A stretch of DNA of 64,000 nt from Edaphochlamys debaryana (GCA_016858145.1 JAEHOE010000138.1:1-64000); one strand, 5' to 3'. Counted from the stretch's first letter, positions 44,401 through 55,467 are shown. The notes: generated by a model from the sequence alone, not told the origin. A program made the numbers and translations.

Positions 44401-47400
44401 GTGGAGGGCGGTCACGCCCGGCTGGCCCGGCTGGTTGCGGCCCGGGCCAGCCCCGGCGGCGCCAACCTGCGCCTCAAGGGGGGCTCTGTCACAGCCCTGG
44501 AGCTGGCTGTGGCGGGGGGCAGGGCCGAGGTGGTCACGGCACTGTGCGAGGCGGGAGCCGACAAGGCAGTGCGCAGCGCGGTGGGTCGAGGGGGGGCCTG
44601 GGGCGGGCGAGAGCTGGCGGCTCCTCGTTATGGCCTATCCAATGCCCTGCCCTTTTCTGTGACGCTTACTTGCAACCAACGAAACACCCCCGACTCTCCC
44701 CCCAGGACGGCAAGCCTCTCCTGGTGGTGGCGTGCGAGCGGCGAGACGTCGCCACTGTCAAGGCTCTGCTGGAGGCGGGCTGCAGCGCAACAGACTGCTG
44801 CGCCCAGGTGGGCGGGGAGAGCCGTGCACATGAAGCCCCCATCATCAACCCACATGTCCCCTCGGCTGCTGACATCGACCTGTCCCTCTCTCCTGTCTCC
44901 TCTCCCCCCGCAGACGGGCTTTGCGCCTCTGCACGTTGCGGTGGCGGAGGGCAGTCAGGAGCTGGTGGAGGCTCTGCTGGGGGCCGCGGGGGCGGACGTG
45001 GACCTGAGGACGCAGGAGGCGAGTGGCGGCTTGGGGGCGGGGGGGCACGCAGGGGCGGCATAGCACGCCCGCCCCGGCCCGCACCTTCCGGTACTAATGG
45101 GGTCTTCTTTCATCTCTGCAATCCCACCCGCAGCCGAGCGTGCCACTTGCTGAGGGGACCCGCGTCCGGCTTCAGCTGGCTTCGGCGCTTGTGGACCCCA
45201 CGGATTCTGAGGATGCCTTCGAAATGAGAAGCGATGACGGCGGGGAGCCTGAGTATGCTGCTGAGGACCTGAACCTTCCAGAGGGCATGGTGGAGGAGCC
45301 TGGCAGGGAGGGCACCGTCGTGTCGGACACTTGCGGAACCGACAACCCCCGCCGGCCGGTGATGGTTAAGATGAACGGTTGGCCGCAGCCCTTCGGGATC
45401 AGCCGCCGGATGCTCGTCGTGCTCGGACCCGTGGCGGCGCCGGCGGCGGTGACATCGACGGCGGGGCCGTCCACGTCCACCGGGCTGGGGGTAAGCGTCA
45501 CCGAAGCTGAGAGTGTTTACCGCAGTGTGGGCTTAGCGAGATCTTGCTGCCTTCCTTGTGCTGACGGTTGACGGCGGAATGCGTCTTTCATGGACCCTCA
45601 CAGGCTGCCACGCCGAGCGCTCCGCAGGATAAGCTCACCGTAGCCCTCGGCGAGGTGGGATGGGTTCGTCGTCGTACTTGCTTTCGTCTCGACGCATCCT
45701 TGAATGGCCCCTTGGCTCGCTCCTCACTCAGCCATTCTCAATCCCTCCGTACCGCCCGATTGCTCCCTCTCCCCCTCCTCAGCCCCTCCTCGAACCCCTC
45801 CTCAACCCCTCCCCAACCCCTCCCCAACCCCTCCCCAACCCCTCTCCCCACACCTCTCCCCACACCTCTCGCCCCGTCCCCAGGGTGTCCGCGTCCGCAT
45901 CAGGCGCGTGCCCGAGCCCGAGTTCACCCGCCTCATGGACCGCGTGATCTTCAGCTCCTCCATTCCCCCCCTGCTCCCGCTCATGGGCGCCGCGGCCCGC
46001 GTGTCCTCACGCGCCGCCGGCCCCGCCTGGCGCGTGGAGCTGGAGGACGGACGCAGCCAGTGCTTCCATGAGGAGCTGCTGGAGCCGGCAGAGGGCGCCG
46101 TGGGAGTGGTGAGTTTGCATCTGTATCTGTGGTGGTATCTGTAGTATCTGCTGTAGTATCTGTCGTACCTTTCGGATCTTTAGGGGATGGGGATCGGGCG
46201 TCCGTGCATGTGCGGGGGCACGGCACAGCCAGGAGCCTTGGCGATTCCATCCGCGCTCTGCGTCCCATCGGCTCGAGCGCGGGTGTACCCCAGTTAACCC
46301 CGCTGCGCGCCCGCTCTCCCTGCCCTATCCCTTCCCATCGTAACCCCACCCCCGCCAGGGCTCGCGCGTCCGCATCCGACAAGTACCCGAGGCCGACTTC
46401 ACGCGCCTCATGGACACCGTGCTCCCCGCCTTCTGCATCCCGCCCCTGCTCGCACGCATGGGCCACAGCGGCCGTGTGGCCTCGCGCGCCTCCGGCCCCG
46501 CCTGGCACATCGACCTGGACGACGGCGGCAGCCAGTGCTTCCATGAGGACCTGGTGGAGACCCTGCCGGGGCCGGATGCGGCTGCGGATGTTGCGGCAGC
46601 GGGACCGCCGCTCACGGTGGTGGGTGCCTACCTGGCTGGGTGGATGCGTGCGCGTTCAGCTGGTGCGGGCTCGATCGGATCGGATCAGCCGGCAGCAGCG
46701 CGCACAGAGGAGAGGCACGGCCGCCTCTTTCTCAGGATCCTGAAGCCTGCCGAGCCCTGCCGAGCCCTGCCGAGCCCTGCCGAGCCCTGCCGAGCCCTGC
46801 CGAGCCCTGCCGAGCCCTGCCGAGCCCTGCCGAGCCCTGCCGAGCCCTGTCGTAGCTTGTCGGACCCTTTTGAACCCTGCCGAGCCCTGTCGTAGCTTGT
46901 CGGACCCTTTTGAACCCTGCCGAGCCCTGTCGCACCCTGCAAACACCCTGCCCAACCCACCCTCCAACAGGGCGCGCACGTGCACATCCGGGCGCTGCCG
47001 CTGGAGGAGGCCCAGCGGCTGTCGGGCGGCCTGACCATCACTGGGGGCATGCAGGGGCAGCTGGGGCGGCGGGGCGTGGTGTTGCAGGTGTTGCCGACCG
47101 GCAGCGTGATGGTCCAGGTGGAGGGCTCCAGGGCCTTCATCTGGCACCCCGCGCTTCTGGAGCTGGCGGAAGGTGCTGGGGCTGGCGCCGACGCTGCTCT
47201 GGCGGCGGCGGCTCCGGTTGCGGCGCCAGCAGCGGCGGCGACGATTGGCGTGGTGGGTTTCGGCGGGTGCATTGGGCTCGTGCATAGGGCTGTCTAGGGA
47301 GCGAGGGTAGGTTGTCGAGCTGGGCGCCCACGGTTATGCTGCAGCGTGCTATCTGCCGTTGGTGGTCCGATTCATCATCATGCCCTCCTCCCTGGCGTCC

Positions 47401-50400
47401 TCGCTCCTGCATCCCGGCCTCAGGGCGCTCGGGTGCGCGTTCGGCCCATGAGCGTGGCTCAGGCTGCTGACACGCCCCCGCCCATACACACACACGCCCC
47501 CGCACCCCCCCTCCCCCCTCCAGGGCGCACGGGTGCGCATTCGGCCCATGAGCGTGGCTGAGGCGGAGCGCCTGGCGGGGCCCTCCCTGGCCATCAACAC
47601 GCACATGCGCACCCAGCTGGGCAAGCTGGGCGAGGTGGTGGAGGTGACGGCGAGCGGGCCGTACTTCCGCGTGAGGGTGGACGGGGACAGCTCCTCACAG
47701 ACCTTCAGCTGGCGGCGTGAGCACCTCGAGCTCGTTTCGCCCGCCGCCGCCGCCGGTGCTGGCGCCGCCCCCGCCCCCGCCGCCGCCGCTGTCCCGCCGC
47801 CCCCCATACAGCAGGTGGGCCTGACAGTTGGTGACACGTGTTCCTGTGCAGCGCTGTGCTTTGGGCGGGTGCACTCAGCTCTCGTCGCGGCTATTTGCAC
47901 CTGCTCTGTTAACCCCTGTATGAGCACAGGACCGCTTGTCATATCGTATGGCTCACGTTGTGGGCCCCGTGTGCACGCCCCGGCCTGCCCACCTACAGGG
48001 TTCGCGTGTGCGGGTCAAGAGCGTTTCGGTGGCCCAGGCCCAGGCGGTGCAGACCGGCGCCCACGGGGGCTGGGGCGCAGCCATGGCGGGTTTCCTGGGC
48101 AAGACGGGCAAGGTCACCGAGGTCTACTCGAACGGAGACTTCAGGGTCAAGTCCGACGAGGGAAACTCGTACCGCTGGCACCCCTCCCTCTTGGAGCCAG
48201 CCGAGCTGCGGCCCGCGTCCGCCTTCAAGCCGGTACGTGCCGTACGTACGACGGGTCCCTTGCTTGTACGTCTAATCGACTGTGTTCGCTCAGGGGCCTC
48301 CTCTTTTAGGCATGGGCTTTTTCCTGACACGCACCAGTTCATCAATACCCACCTCACGGCCCGCCTTATCTCCATGCGCTTGCTACCGTGCGCGCGCGCA
48401 TGCGTGCAGGGCTTGCGTGTGCGAATCCGGGCCCTATCGCTGTCCGAGGCCAAGGCCGCCATGGACGGTCATGGCGGCTGGGGCGGCGGCATGACGGGGG
48501 AGCTGGGGCAGGAGCGAGTCATAAACTGCGTGTGCCACGACCGGCCGGGAGACCTACGCGTGCGCGTCTTCACGGCAGACAAGCGCGACTCCTGGATCTG
48601 GAACTCGGAACTGCTGGAGCTGCTGGATTCGGATGTATCTGGCGATGCGGCTCGTGGCGTCCAGGCCCCTGCGGCGGACCGCCCACTCACCCCGGTACGG
48701 TACAGTACAGTGCAGTACAGCCTGGTCAAGGGATGCGCGCGGAGCTTTAGCTCCGTCCCAGAGTCACCAATCGCTTTCACTCGTACGCACTGAGAGGGCT
48801 GGCAGCTCCCTCCGCCTGCATGCTGGCCCTCCTCTGGCCTGGCTTGACTCCGCCGAAGCACGCAGCCGTCCAACACATCCTGTCCTTTCCCATTCATTCC
48901 CCAATGGAATATACCCAACACCGCAGGGCACTCGCGTGCGCATCCGAAGCGTCAGCGTGGCCGAGGCGGAGGCCGCCCAGAAGGGCCACGGCGGCTGGGG
49001 CGGCGCCGGCATGGCCGCCCAGCTGGGCCGCCCAGGCGTGGTGGTGCGGGTGGACGCGCAGGGGGACATGCACGTGAGGCTCGACGGCGAGGAGAAGGAG
49101 TACTGCTGGGCCCCGGCCCTGGTGGAGCGCCTGGTGCGGCTGCCGCATTTCGTGGTGAGGCGGGGCCTGGGTGGGCCTAGGCGGGGCCTGGGTGGGCCTG
49201 GGTGGGCTTTGGCAGGCCTGGTAGAGCGCTCTGGCTGCACGCTCTCGAGAGCTCTTGCTGCGTACGTGGCGTGCAGTGCCGGTACGCTCATTTGGCTCCA
49301 GAATGGCTGCTTACTTGCTCCTCCATGGCCCTTTCCCTGCTGCCCCCCCAGTCCGGCAGCACCGCACTGTCCCTGGCCTCCGCCGCCTGCCACGGGGCCC
49401 TGGTGGCGCTGCTGCTGCGGAGGGGCGCAGCGCCCGGCCTCGCGGACGCCCTGGGCTGGGCGCCGCTGCACCACGCGGCCTGCGCCTGCGCCCCGGAGGC
49501 CCTGCTGCGGGCGCTGCTGGAGGCGGGGGCGGACAAGGACCAGCGGACGCAGGCACGTGAACGGAGGGGCCGGGGGGCTGGTGGTCGGGGCCGAGGCCCG
49601 GGGCGAGGGTTTCGGGGCTGGGGGATCGGGGTTCGGTGGTCAGGACACACTCAACCTGGGTTTGCATCATTGGGGGCGCTAGGTACGAACCCTCGCAGGC
49701 TTTAGCTCAAGCGCATGAGCACCGTTTCGTGCCCCCTATTGGCGCAGGACGGGGAGGCGCCGCTCGACATTGCCCTGAGAGGCGACCACATGGGGGTGGC
49801 AGAGGTGCTGCTGCAGGTGAGTGCAGCCACGTGGTCACGTGGTTCAGGGGACCCTCTAGGGGGTTGAGTGTTGGTCACGTGGGTTTGGTCACGTGAGCAC
49901 GTCAAAGCCAACTGGGCGCTCGACGGCCTTGCCCCTTGCGGCCAGACCTGGTACCCAATGAAGCCCCAGAAAACCGCCAACTCGCTGCTCCATTCCCTTC
50001 CCTTTCTTGCTGGCTTGGTTTCAGGCCGGAGCGCAGCTGGGAGAGAGCGGTACCTCTCCTGGGTCAGCCAAGTCGGTGAGTGCTGTCTGCGGGCTTTCGG
50101 CGGATCTGGGGGGAGCGGTCTGCCGTCCTCCCAGAGCCTGTGGTGCCCCGTCCTTCCATGCGTTCCCTCTACGGTTGTGTGGCCGTTCCCTAACTCCCCC
50201 CACAGGGCTCCTCCTCGTCCCTTCGCTCCGCGGTTGCGGCGGGCAAGGCAGAGCTGGTGGAGCTGCTCCTGCGGGCGGGGCTGTCACCCAACGAGGCGGC
50301 GGAGGAGGTCAGTCGCCATCAGTGCGCAAACCCGGGACGCAAGAACTGATCAGCAATCGTGATCAATTTACAGCTGCATCCCCATGACCTCCCGTCTGCC

Positions 50401-53400
50401 CTCCCCCCAGGACGGGCGCACCCCGCTGCACGTTGCGGCCGAGCGGGGCCTGGACGACATCGCCCGCCGGCTGCTGTGCGGGGGAGGCCGAGGGGGGGCG
50501 GCGGACCCCAACGCGAGGGACGCCAAGGTGGGTGCCTGCTGTGGGTATTGCTGGGTGGGCCATCTTGGTGTGCCAGGACAAGAGACCGGTGGCAGCTCTG
50601 TTTGGGCACGGCCTCTCTGGCGCCTCTCCGAGCATCCCCACTCCCACCACCAGGCCCTGACCCCCCTCCACCTGGCGGCCTCGGGCGGTCACGTGGCGGT
50701 GTTGGACCTGCTGCTGGTGGCGGGGGCGGACCGGGCGGCGGCAGGGGGAGAGGTGAGGAAGGGCATCGGATCTGGTTGATTCTCTGACAAACCTGGATAC
50801 ATGATGACTGATCTGGTTTCATACGATTTCACTGACATGGGCCCTGTGACCTCCCACTCCATCCAACAATACCCACAGGGCGGGCCCTGGACGCCCCTGG
50901 CCCTGGCAGTCTCCAAGGGCCACGTGGCGTGTGTGCGCTCCCTGCTCATCGGCGGCGCCGGCCCGGCGCTGACCACCCGCACTGCCGGCGGCGTCCTGCC
51001 CCTGCACCTCGCTGCCAAGGCGGAGCGTTCGAGCGCCAAGGAGGCTGAGAAGCAGGCGGAGATTGTGGGCCTGCTGCTGAGGGCGGGCGCGGACCCAGAG
51101 GCCAGGACGGGGGAGGAGGAGGCCGCGGAAGACGAGTCATGGGTCAAGGTGAGGGCTAGCAAACGTCACCCGACTGCGTGCAACCCTATTTAGACTGAGT
51201 CCTTCTGATTCGTGGCTGGTCCGTCGTAATATCTGGGGGATGACCTTTGCGTGCTGCCATCTCTGCTCCCCTCAGGCTTCCCGCACCGCTCTGTGGCTGG
51301 CGGCGGAGGCGGGGTGCCTGCCGTCTGTGCGGGCGCTGCTGGCGGCGGGGGCCTGCGTCGACGCTACGGGAGAGGTGCGGCCCCGCCAAGTGCAGTCCTC
51401 TGGACGCCTAGACGCACGCCCTGCGGGTAGCCATACATGCTCCATCCATGTCGTACCGGTAGTTTGTCGGCTTGCCATGCTGTTCGCTCCTTGGGCGGCG
51501 GCCTCCCGTCCACTGCGTATCGCTCCTGAGGCCCTTTCGTGCCCCCCCCACGCACCCCTGTGCAGCTGGGTGCCACCCCCCTGTTTGTCGCCTGTGAGGA
51601 GGGGCACGTGGACGTTGTGCGAGAGCTCCTAGAGGCCAAGGTGAGGGGTGGTCTTCGGGGCGGCAACCTGCTCTTGGGCCGCGGCGTTGGGCCCTCGTTG
51701 AAGGTCGGGCTTGCTTTTTACGTGCATCGAGCACCGGCAGCCTCCTGCAAATGCGTCCTCCCCAGGCAAACCTGAACGCTGCACTCACGGTTTCGACGGA
51801 CTCGGCCGCCGGATCGCGGGGCGGGTGGACGCCCCTGGTAGCAGCGCTGAGTGTGGGCGAAGACGGCGGCGACGAGGCCAAAGCCATGGAGCTGATGGAG
51901 CTGCTAGTGGACAAGGGCGCCGACACGAGCATCACAGTAACGGTGAGGGGCTTGACGTCTGGCGCTGCCGGCCAGACCCCAGCAACAGCGTTGCCAGTGC
52001 TTCAGCCCGGTGAAGGGCTTGGGAGCTACCGGGGCGGAGGCGGCTACAGTACCTGTGCCTTTGTGCCTGTAAACGTCTACCAATGCTAGCTTCAGCCCTT
52101 CAGCCCTCCGTAACCCCCTCTCTGCTGCATCGTGTGCGCTTCAGGACGGGCGCTGCCTTCTGGCCGTCGCCGCAGCGGCCGGCAGGAAGGATCTCGTCAA
52201 GTGCCTGCTGTCCAAACACAAGTGCAGCCCCAACAACAAGCCGGGAGCACCGGGCGGAAAGGTGGGGCATGCAAATACAGGCATCGCCATAGCGTGCGGT
52301 GCTGCGCGGTGCTCACTGCCGTTTCCTGTTACGACGTAACGTTGTGACGGCCGGCGTCTTCTCTCCACGTGACGTGGTGCCCTCGATCCTTTGTTGCCGC
52401 TCCCGCGCAGCCCGTCCCCACAGCCCTGGGGGAGGCCGCCAGGAGGGGCTGGGGGGACGTGGTCCACATGCTGCTGGAGGCGGGGGCGGAGGTCGACGCA
52501 GCCGGGGAGGTGAGCAGGCGCTGACTGACCAAGGCACTTCGAGCCTGCTGGACTCGCTCCTCGCGGCCCCACGGCGTGAACCGAACTTTCCCCTTCTTCT
52601 GTTCCAACTCTGCATCTTGTGTCCCGACAGGCTGGCTGCACGGCCCTGCACAGCGCTGTCAAGCGGGGCAGCACCGACATCATCAAGGCCCTGCTCGGCA
52701 AAAGCCCAAACCTCGAGCTACGAGACGTGAGAAAGACATGTCTCCATGGGATGGGGTGGTACTCGGATGTGCACGGGCTTTCTTCAACGGGATTTCGTCT
52801 ATTGCTTCGCAACGTTCCGGGGGGGTCAGTTGTTAGCAATGGAGGCGCTGGTGTGCTGAGGCGCTCAGCCCGATGCCCCGGATCTTTGTTGTCACCCACA
52901 GGACCTAGGGCGCACGCCCCTACACGTGGCAGCCGAAGAGGGCGAGACGGGTGCCCTGGAGATGCTCCTTGATAAGGGGGCGGCAAAAGAGGCCAAGAGC
53001 GAGGTGAGATCCTGGTCTTACCAGTTTACTGGATCCCAGATCTCAGAGCTCCTGACCACATCTCACGTCTTGCGACCACCTAGATCCTGCTGTGCCCTGT
53101 CAGCTTAAGTCCGCTTCCAATAACCTCTTTATGTGCGCCCCCGGCCCCGGCCCCGTTGCCAGCAGGTGGGCGAGACGGCTCTGCAGGCCGCGCTGCGATG
53201 CTCCCGCTGGGGCGCGGCCCGGGCGCTGCTGCGGGCGGGCGCCAGGGCCCAGGAGGCCGGCAGGGACAAGGTGGGTGGGCCCGGGTGGGTGGGCCCGGGT
53301 GGGCGTGGACCCCAGAACCGCAAGCCTACCGGACCCGATGTTCAGTACACTCCAGACCGCCGAGGGACCCTCTCAGCCACGGGTGGAGGCAAGGGCATCC

Positions 53401-55467
53401 GGCCGAAGGGGGTGGAGGCTGGTTGCGTGTGTGCCGCGTTTGCCCCGGGCCGAGCCTCGTGCCGTACGACGTACGACCCGCACCACGTGCCCCCCACGCA
53501 GGCCGGCGATCCTCCCCTGGTGGCGGCGCTGAACCGCGGCGCCGACACCGATATGGTGGGAGCCCTCATCGCCGCCGGCGCCGACGTGGGCAGCACAGGC
53601 GCGGTGAGATATGGGTGACAGTGTAGGGTGCACACACTAAAGGCTAAGACTGCTCAGGCCGGCCCAAGGGATGGGTAGGTCCTGATCTCTCTCGCTTTGG
53701 CACAGGCTGACCCCCTGCCTGCCGCCGTTTTCTGCTTGGCACTGCGTTGTTTGTCTGCCTGCAGGGCGGCCTGGCACCCCTCCAGCTGGCGGCCAAGCAG
53801 GGGAAGCCGGCGCTCATCCGCACCCTGCTCGCCGCTGGCGCCCCGCCCTCGCCTGCCGACCCGGTAGGGCCGTCCTGGACGCATGGCTCTGGGCAAGCAA
53901 CACCACCAAGCAATCCAAACTCTGCTTGTTTCGCTCGTGGGTATCCCGCTGGCCCAGTGCAAGCAAGCGACGCGCTGACTCGCCCCCGCCACCCCTCTGC
54001 CCGCCATGCACTAGGACGGCCGCACGCCACTGCACCTGGCCGCCGCCAAGGACGGAGCGGAGGACGCCGTAAAGGCGCTGCTGGAGGCGGGGGCCGACGT
54101 CAACGCGCGCGCCAAGGTGGGTTGGCGTCTGGGGTCACGTGCTCGCTCCTGCGGGGGCTGACGTTTTCAGCCATCTACCGAGCGGCAGCGCTGCTGAGTC
54201 CCCGACTGTTTGCCTTTCGCTCTCTCACCCATGCCCGCCCGTGCCTCACCCATGTCGTCGTGCGCAGGACGGTGCGACGCCACTCCTGGAGGCGGCTCGG
54301 GCGGGCCTCCTGGACACGACCACGGTCCTGTTGGAGGCGGGGGCGGACGCAGACCTGGCCGGACCGGTGAGCCGGCCCCTGGCAAACCGTTCTCCTGTTC
54401 TCTCATTTCGTAAATTGGTTTTACGTACATCTGTTTTACAATTTTTCGACCTTCAGAGTCCTGCTCATCCCTGACCCTCTTTCAAACGTCGACTTGCAGA
54501 ACGGCGAGGCTCCAGCGCACGTGGCCGCCAAGCGGGGGGCCCTGGACGTTCTGTCCATGCTGCTGCTCATGACGCCCAACGCCCACAGCCTGTCCTCCGA
54601 GGTACGCGCGTCGCCCGGTCTTCCGCGCGTGCGGGAGACAGCAGCTGTACTTAGAGGATAGGCCTCCGCGGGGAGGGACGTACAGTGCCGTACGTTGAGT
54701 CTTGGGGTCTTGTGGGGGCTCTCATCACCACCGCCCTGGCCCGGTTCCTTTGGCCATGCAAGGCGCATGAGCGAGGCCTCTCTGTCCACAGCATGACGCT
54801 AGGTATTAGCATGAGCAGCAGCCCCTCCTTCCGACCGACACAGTCCAAACCTCACAAGCAACGCCCCGCCGCATTGCACCCCACCCCAGGACGGCTCGAG
54901 TGCGCTGCTGCTGGCGAGTGGTGCCGGCCACCACGAGTGCGTCACGGCCCTGCTGTCGGCGGGCGCAGCCGTGGACAAGGAGTGCGGGGTAAGGCTTGCA
55001 TGCCGTCTTAGCGGGGCTTTGATTGGTATGCGCGTGTCGGCTGGCGGGGCCCAGCCACGCAGCAGACCAGCCACTCAACCACTGCTGTAGGACCTCCTCT
55101 CCGCAGCTCATCCCGACCGCCGATGCTTCTTCACTTCACTGATCCCAAACGCATGCATCTTCCCGTGCCTTATTCACCGTCCCCGCAGGCCCAGCGGCGC
55201 ACGGCGCTCCTCGCCGCCGCCGCCGGGGGCCACACGTCGTGCGTTCGGAAGCTGCTGGCGGCGGGGGCCAGTGCGATTGCGACAGACGCTGACGGCAAGA
55301 CGCCGCTGGACCTGGCGAGCGCGGGTGCGCGGGAGGTGCGGACGCTTTTGGAGGCGGCGCGGGCGGAGCAGGAGGCGCGCAGGGGGGCAGCTGCGTCCGC
55401 CTCCGGGGGGGCGGCAGGCTCGGGCAGCGGTGTGGGCTCCAAGCGCACACGGAACGGGCGCAAGTAG
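32427..55467 (+). CDS. Giant U-box / MIB-HERC2-like / ankyrin repeat protein, 3456 aa, 66 exons
   Basis: Predicted E3 ubiquitin ligase. Exons: 32427-32732, 32800-32884, 33048-34518, 34714-34781, 34961-35184, 35485-35565, 35861-36007, 36201-36326, 36490-36512, 36720-36797, 37016-37235, 37403-37645, 37950-38069, 38274-38406, 38797-38909, 39247-39303, 39443-39532, 39696-39797, 40079-40177, 40306-40410, 40665-40737, 40983-40996, 41169-41303, 41479-41616, 41809-41915, 42052-42145, 42372-42404, 42553-42621, 42973-43080, 43293-43480, 43710-43836, 44114-44218, 44374-44580, 44706-44807, 44914-45018, 45134-45490, 45604-45654, 45884-46108, 46359-46619, 46971-47252, 47524-47814, 47999-48232, 48410-48694, 48927-49154, 49352-49552, 49748-49816, 50025-50075, 50206-50307, 50411-50527, 50654-50752, 50879-51148, 51276-51374, 51566-51640, 51766-51942, 52145-52261, 52411-52509, 52631-52726, 52902-53003, 53166-53270, 53502-53603, 53765-53863, 54015-54116, 54268-54366, 54500-54601, 54890-54988, 55189-55467. 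They sum to 10371 nt, exactly 3457 codons. Layout: basic then Ala-rich disordered N-terminus with an acidic patch and PAKRQRT; U-box about 602-668; MIB/HERC2-like modules 746-1108; ankyrin 1109-1832; MIB/HERC2-like 1833-2570; ankyrin 2571-3430; basic tail. Such domain sets occur in Mind bomb (animals) and KEG (plants). Transcript support is needed for each splice site. Confidence 0.82.
34462..35020 (+). other. U-box domain (exons 3-5)
   Basis: FVCPIAFAVMRDPVILLD at the end of exon 3, SGHTFERASIESHL in exon 4 and NLPLSSAGVTLVPNAGLR in exon 5 give the full U-box signature (CPI-x-MxDPV, GHTFER, P-LVPN-LR). A U-box recruits an E2 without zinc. The codons split by both introns (AG|C, A|AC) restore the expected residues. 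Confidence 0.85.
35861..38406 (+). other. First MIB/HERC2-like repeat block (exons 7-14, four modules)
   Basis: Each module reads roughly G-x-(R/K)VRIR-x-V, EA-x-GHGGW-x(3)-M, LG-x(2)-G-x-V, GD-x-(R/K)V, then W-x-(P/A)-x-LLE. This matches the REP/MIB-HERC2-like SH3-type modules of Mind bomb and KEG. Module 2 is split over exons 9-11 and contains a Ser/Asp/Glu-rich insertion. Confidence 0.7.
37723..37949 (+). repeat. Tandem duplication (about 111 bp) filling intron 12
   Basis: TAACGTACG(G/A)(G/C)CGTT then TTGCGGCCCGGCCAGG at 37723 recurs at 37834, diverging slightly; the second copy ends in the acceptor of exon 13. Confidence 0.7.
40486..40532 (+). repeat. Partial duplicate of exon 20 and its donor inside intron 20
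   Basis: About 46 bp (GCGGGGGCGGACCCAGAGGC ... GGACCT, then GTGTGTGATG) repeats 40377-40422 about 109 bp downstream, including the exon end and the donor. It lacks an acceptor and the first part of the exon. Confidence 0.65.
42874..42958 (+). repeat. 15-bp tandem repeat before the exon 29 acceptor
   Basis: About 5.7 copies of GTGCCCGTGCTCCCT, directly followed by GCGCCCCCGCCCCCAG. It forms the pyrimidine-rich tract of this acceptor. Confidence 0.85.
46751..46940 (+). repeat. 10-bp and 40-bp tandem repeats in intron 39
   Basis: Ten copies of CGAGCCCTG(C/T) (46751-46850), overlapping a 40-bp unit present twice (46841-46880, 46881-46920) and starting a third time. Confidence 0.9.
47421..47462 (+). 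repeat. Truncated duplicate of the start of exon 41 inside intron 40
   Basis: CAGGGCGCTCGGGTGCGCGT and the following 20 bases copy the acceptor and first 40 bases of exon 41 exactly 100 bp upstream, with a few mismatches. The reading frame then diverges. Confidence 0.75.
49352..55467 (+). other. Second ankyrin block (exons 45-66)
   Basis: About 24 repeats (RTPLHVAAERGLDDIARRLL; TPLHLAASGGHVAVLDLLLV; RTPLHLAAAKDGAEDAVKAL). Exon sizes cluster at 96-105 nt, starting mostly with GAC GG(N) or GCC. The protein ends with a Glu/Ala/Arg helix and SKRTRNGRK. Confidence 0.85.

Larger units (their letters stand above)
38797..45018 (+). other. First ankyrin block (exons 15-35)
   Basis: About 20 ankyrin repeats with TPLxxAA and LLxxGAD signatures (RTALHYAASAEVVEALLGAR; TPLFLAAKGGHASVIELLLS). 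Most repeats are one phase-0 exon of 90-105 nt; exon 22 is only 14 nt (GANKE). Confidence 0.85.
45134..49154 (+). other. Second MIB/HERC2-like repeat block (exons 36-44, eight modules)
   Basis: Modules begin TRVRLQLASALV (exon 36, divergent), GVRVRIRRVPEPEF, GSRVRIRQVPEADF, GAHVHIRALPLEEAQ, GARVRIRPMSVAEAE, GSRVRVKSVSVAQAQ, GLRVRIRALSLSEAK and GTRVRIRSVSVAEAEAAQK. From exon 38 on each module is a single exon. Modules 38 and 39 are a close pair with PPLL-x(2)-MG and SQCFHE in place of the GHGGW part. Confidence 0.7.

Noticed and set aside
46656..47285. - strand frame of about 209 codons rich in RARQGSAGLG
   Set aside because: Generated by the 10-bp CGAGCCCTGC repeat in an intron plus antisense of exon 40.
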